5,942 nt of DNA. Source: an uncultured Eubacteriales bacterium. Lineage in GTDB: Bacteria > Bacillota > Clostridia > Oscillospirales > CAG-272. The position numbers and the translations under genes were made by a program. The notes beneath the pieces were generated by a model. That model made no database searches. It was not told the origin of the DNA and was given only the letters and a program-made list of their open reading frames with translations. Location of the stretch: contig CAJJIY010000057.1 of NCBI GenBank assembly GCA_905187695.1, positions 1-5,942 on the forward strand, in the 5' to 3' direction. Each line of letters starts with the position of its first letter. The stretch's first letter is position 1. Positions 4,841 through 5,942 of the stretch are shown in pieces.

Positions 4841-5942
4841 CACAGGCAGATACACTTTTTTCGCGGTTTCCGCCTTTCATCCGGGAGTTTATTTACCGGC
4901 ATAATTGGGAAAGTCTCCGGGGCGTTCAGATGGCCGCCGCTCAAGTGCTTTTTGAGAGCGAGGACCATCTGCTGCTGACTTCGGGCACAGCCAGCGGAAA
5001 GACCGAGGCGGCCTTTTTCCCAATTCTTACTCTGCTTTCCGAAAGACCGGCAAGAGGGGTAGGCGTTCTTTACGTCGCACCGCTCAAGAGTCTTATCAAC
5101 GATCAGTTTGCCCGGATGAGCGAGCTGCTTTGCGAAAGCGGTATCCCCGTTACACACTGGCACGGAGATGTGGCGGCCTCTCAAAAGAAAAAACTGCTGG
5201 CAGATCCCGCCGGGATTCTGCAGATTACGCCGGAATCTCTGGAATCCATGCTCATGAACCGTTCCAACGATCTGGTTCGGATTTTTGGGGATTTGCGCTT
5301 TGTGGTGCTGGATGAGATCCACACGTTGGCCGGAACGGATCGGGGAAATCAGGTGCAGTGCCAGCTTTCGCGTCTTTCCCGGATCATCGGACACCAGCCT
5401 CGCCGCGTTGGTCTTTCGGCCACTGTGGGCGGGAATGAAATGAGCACCTGGCTTTCAGGGGACAGCGGTATCGCGGTGCGTGCACCGCAGATCAGAGAAA
5501 ACGGGCTTCACTGGCGGTTGGGACTGGAGCATTTCTTTTTTGCAAATGACGACCGCGATCAATCAGATGACCGTAAGGCCGCCGCACCCGAAAAAAGCGC
5601 CGAACTGGATGTCGGCTACGAATATATGTATGATTGCGTGAAAGGGAAGCGCGCACTGGTTTTCTCCAATTCCCGGGAAGAAACCGAATACCTGACGGCC
5701 ACTTTCCGGCAGATCGCCGCGCGTCGGCATGATCCCGACCGCTTTCTCATTCACCACGGGAATCTTTCGGCCGCAATCCGGGAGGATGCCGAAGCGCGCA
5801 TGAAAGAGGACGAACCGGTGGTGACCTGTGCCACCGTTACGCTGGAACTGGGTGTGGACATCGGTCGTCTGGAGCGCGTGCTTCAGAGTGACGCGCCCAC
5901 TTCGGTTTCCAGTTTTCTTCAGCGGCTCGGCCGTTCCGGCCG
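4837..5942 (+). CDS. Lhr-like superfamily 2 helicase, BrxHI-like (3' end outside window)
   Basis: The reading frame is open from ATG 4837 to the window end: 368 codons plus 2 nt, so the protein is incomplete. It starts in an ATGA overlap with the ATPase stop codon, after a weak GGGG site (4827-4830), which indicates translational coupling. Helicase motifs appear in order: LRGVQ (27-31) before motif I; motif I TSGTASGKTEA (48-58); Ia APLKSL (81-86); Ib TPESLE (131-136); II DEIH (159-162); III SAT (194-196); IV ALVFSNSRE (273-281); HHGNLS (306-311), typical of Lhr-type helicases; V VTLELGVDIG (334-343); and VI QRLGRSG (362-368), where the window ends. Both RecA-like domains are present, joined by an acidic, probably flexible segment (236-258). 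ATP-driven translocation on DNA is the family activity. The missing part should hold Lhr-type winged-helix and other C-terminal domains. Confidence 0.92.
   Translation, partial: MTQADTLFSRFPPFIREFIYRHNWESLRGVQMAAAQVLFESEDHLLLTSGTASGKTEAAFFPILTLLSERPARGVGVLYVAPLKSLINDQFARMSELLCESGIPVTHWHGDVAASQKKKLLADPAGILQITPESLESMLMNRSNDLVRIFGDLRFVVLDEIHTLAGTDRGNQVQCQLSRLSRIIGHQPRRVGLSATVGGNEMSTWLSGDSGIAVRAPQIRENGLHWRLGLEHFFFANDDRDQSDDRKAAAPEKSAELDVGYEYMYDCVKGKRALVFSNSREETEYLTATFRQIAARRHDPDRFLIHHGNLSAAIREDAEARMKEDEPVVTCATVTLELGVDIGRLERVLQSDAPTSVSSFLQRLGRSG

Noticed and set aside
4711..5394. 227-codon antisense open frame over the ATPase/helicase junction
   Set aside because: It mirrors two genes with complete motif sets; its product has no family-like pattern and no initiation signals.
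1801..5942. Full BREX or tellurite-resistance locus
   Set aside because: No PglX, PglZ, PglW, BrxA/B/L, TerC or TerD-type gene is present in the window; only the BrxD/BrxHI-like pair and a TerB_N-type protein are supported.
1..5942. CRISPR array or insertion sequence
   Set aside because: No regularly spaced repeats, transposase frame or terminal inverted repeats were seen.

Overview
The window looks like chromosomal DNA of a Gram-positive anaerobe of the Clostridia type (Bacillota) with moderate GC content. This is inferred from strong GGAGG-type ribosome binding sites, consensus TTGACA/TATAAT promoters with 17-bp spacers, compact hairpin-plus-T terminators, a tRNA gene that encodes its own CCA end, and TGA used as stop. 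The genus cannot be fixed from the sequence. All four protein genes and the tRNA lie on the + strand.

Left part (1-1383): a terminator-like hairpin (57-82), then a complete M29-family metallo-aminopeptidase (107-1348) closed by its own hairpin (1355-1383). This is an ordinary housekeeping gene. Centre (1384-1597): a self-contained tRNA-Ser(CGA) unit with an A-rich upstream element, an extended -10 promoter, the tRNA with encoded CCA, and a perfect 11-bp-stem terminator. Positions 1598-1744 hold nothing I can assign.

Right part (1745-5942): a tightly packed operon that starts just after the tRNA. A near-consensus promoter carries a perfect 13-bp inverted repeat exactly between -35 and -10, which is a strong operator candidate. 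It drives (1) a TerB_N/TerB_C-type protein (1801-3522), (2) a P-loop ATPase resembling BrxD/DUF2791 (3509-4840, overlapping gene 1 by 14 nt), and (3) an Lhr-like superfamily 2 helicase resembling BrxHI (from 4837, ATGA overlap, cut off by the window end).

The BrxD-BrxHI pair is known from type 2 BREX phage-defence clusters. Here it is led by a TerB_N protein, and no PglX methylase, PglZ phosphatase or PglW kinase is visible. The likely reading is a three-component, ATP-driven DNA-processing or defence module under repressor control, placed next to a tRNA gene. Its biological role is inferred, not shown, and the right-hand neighbours that would settle it lie outside the window.
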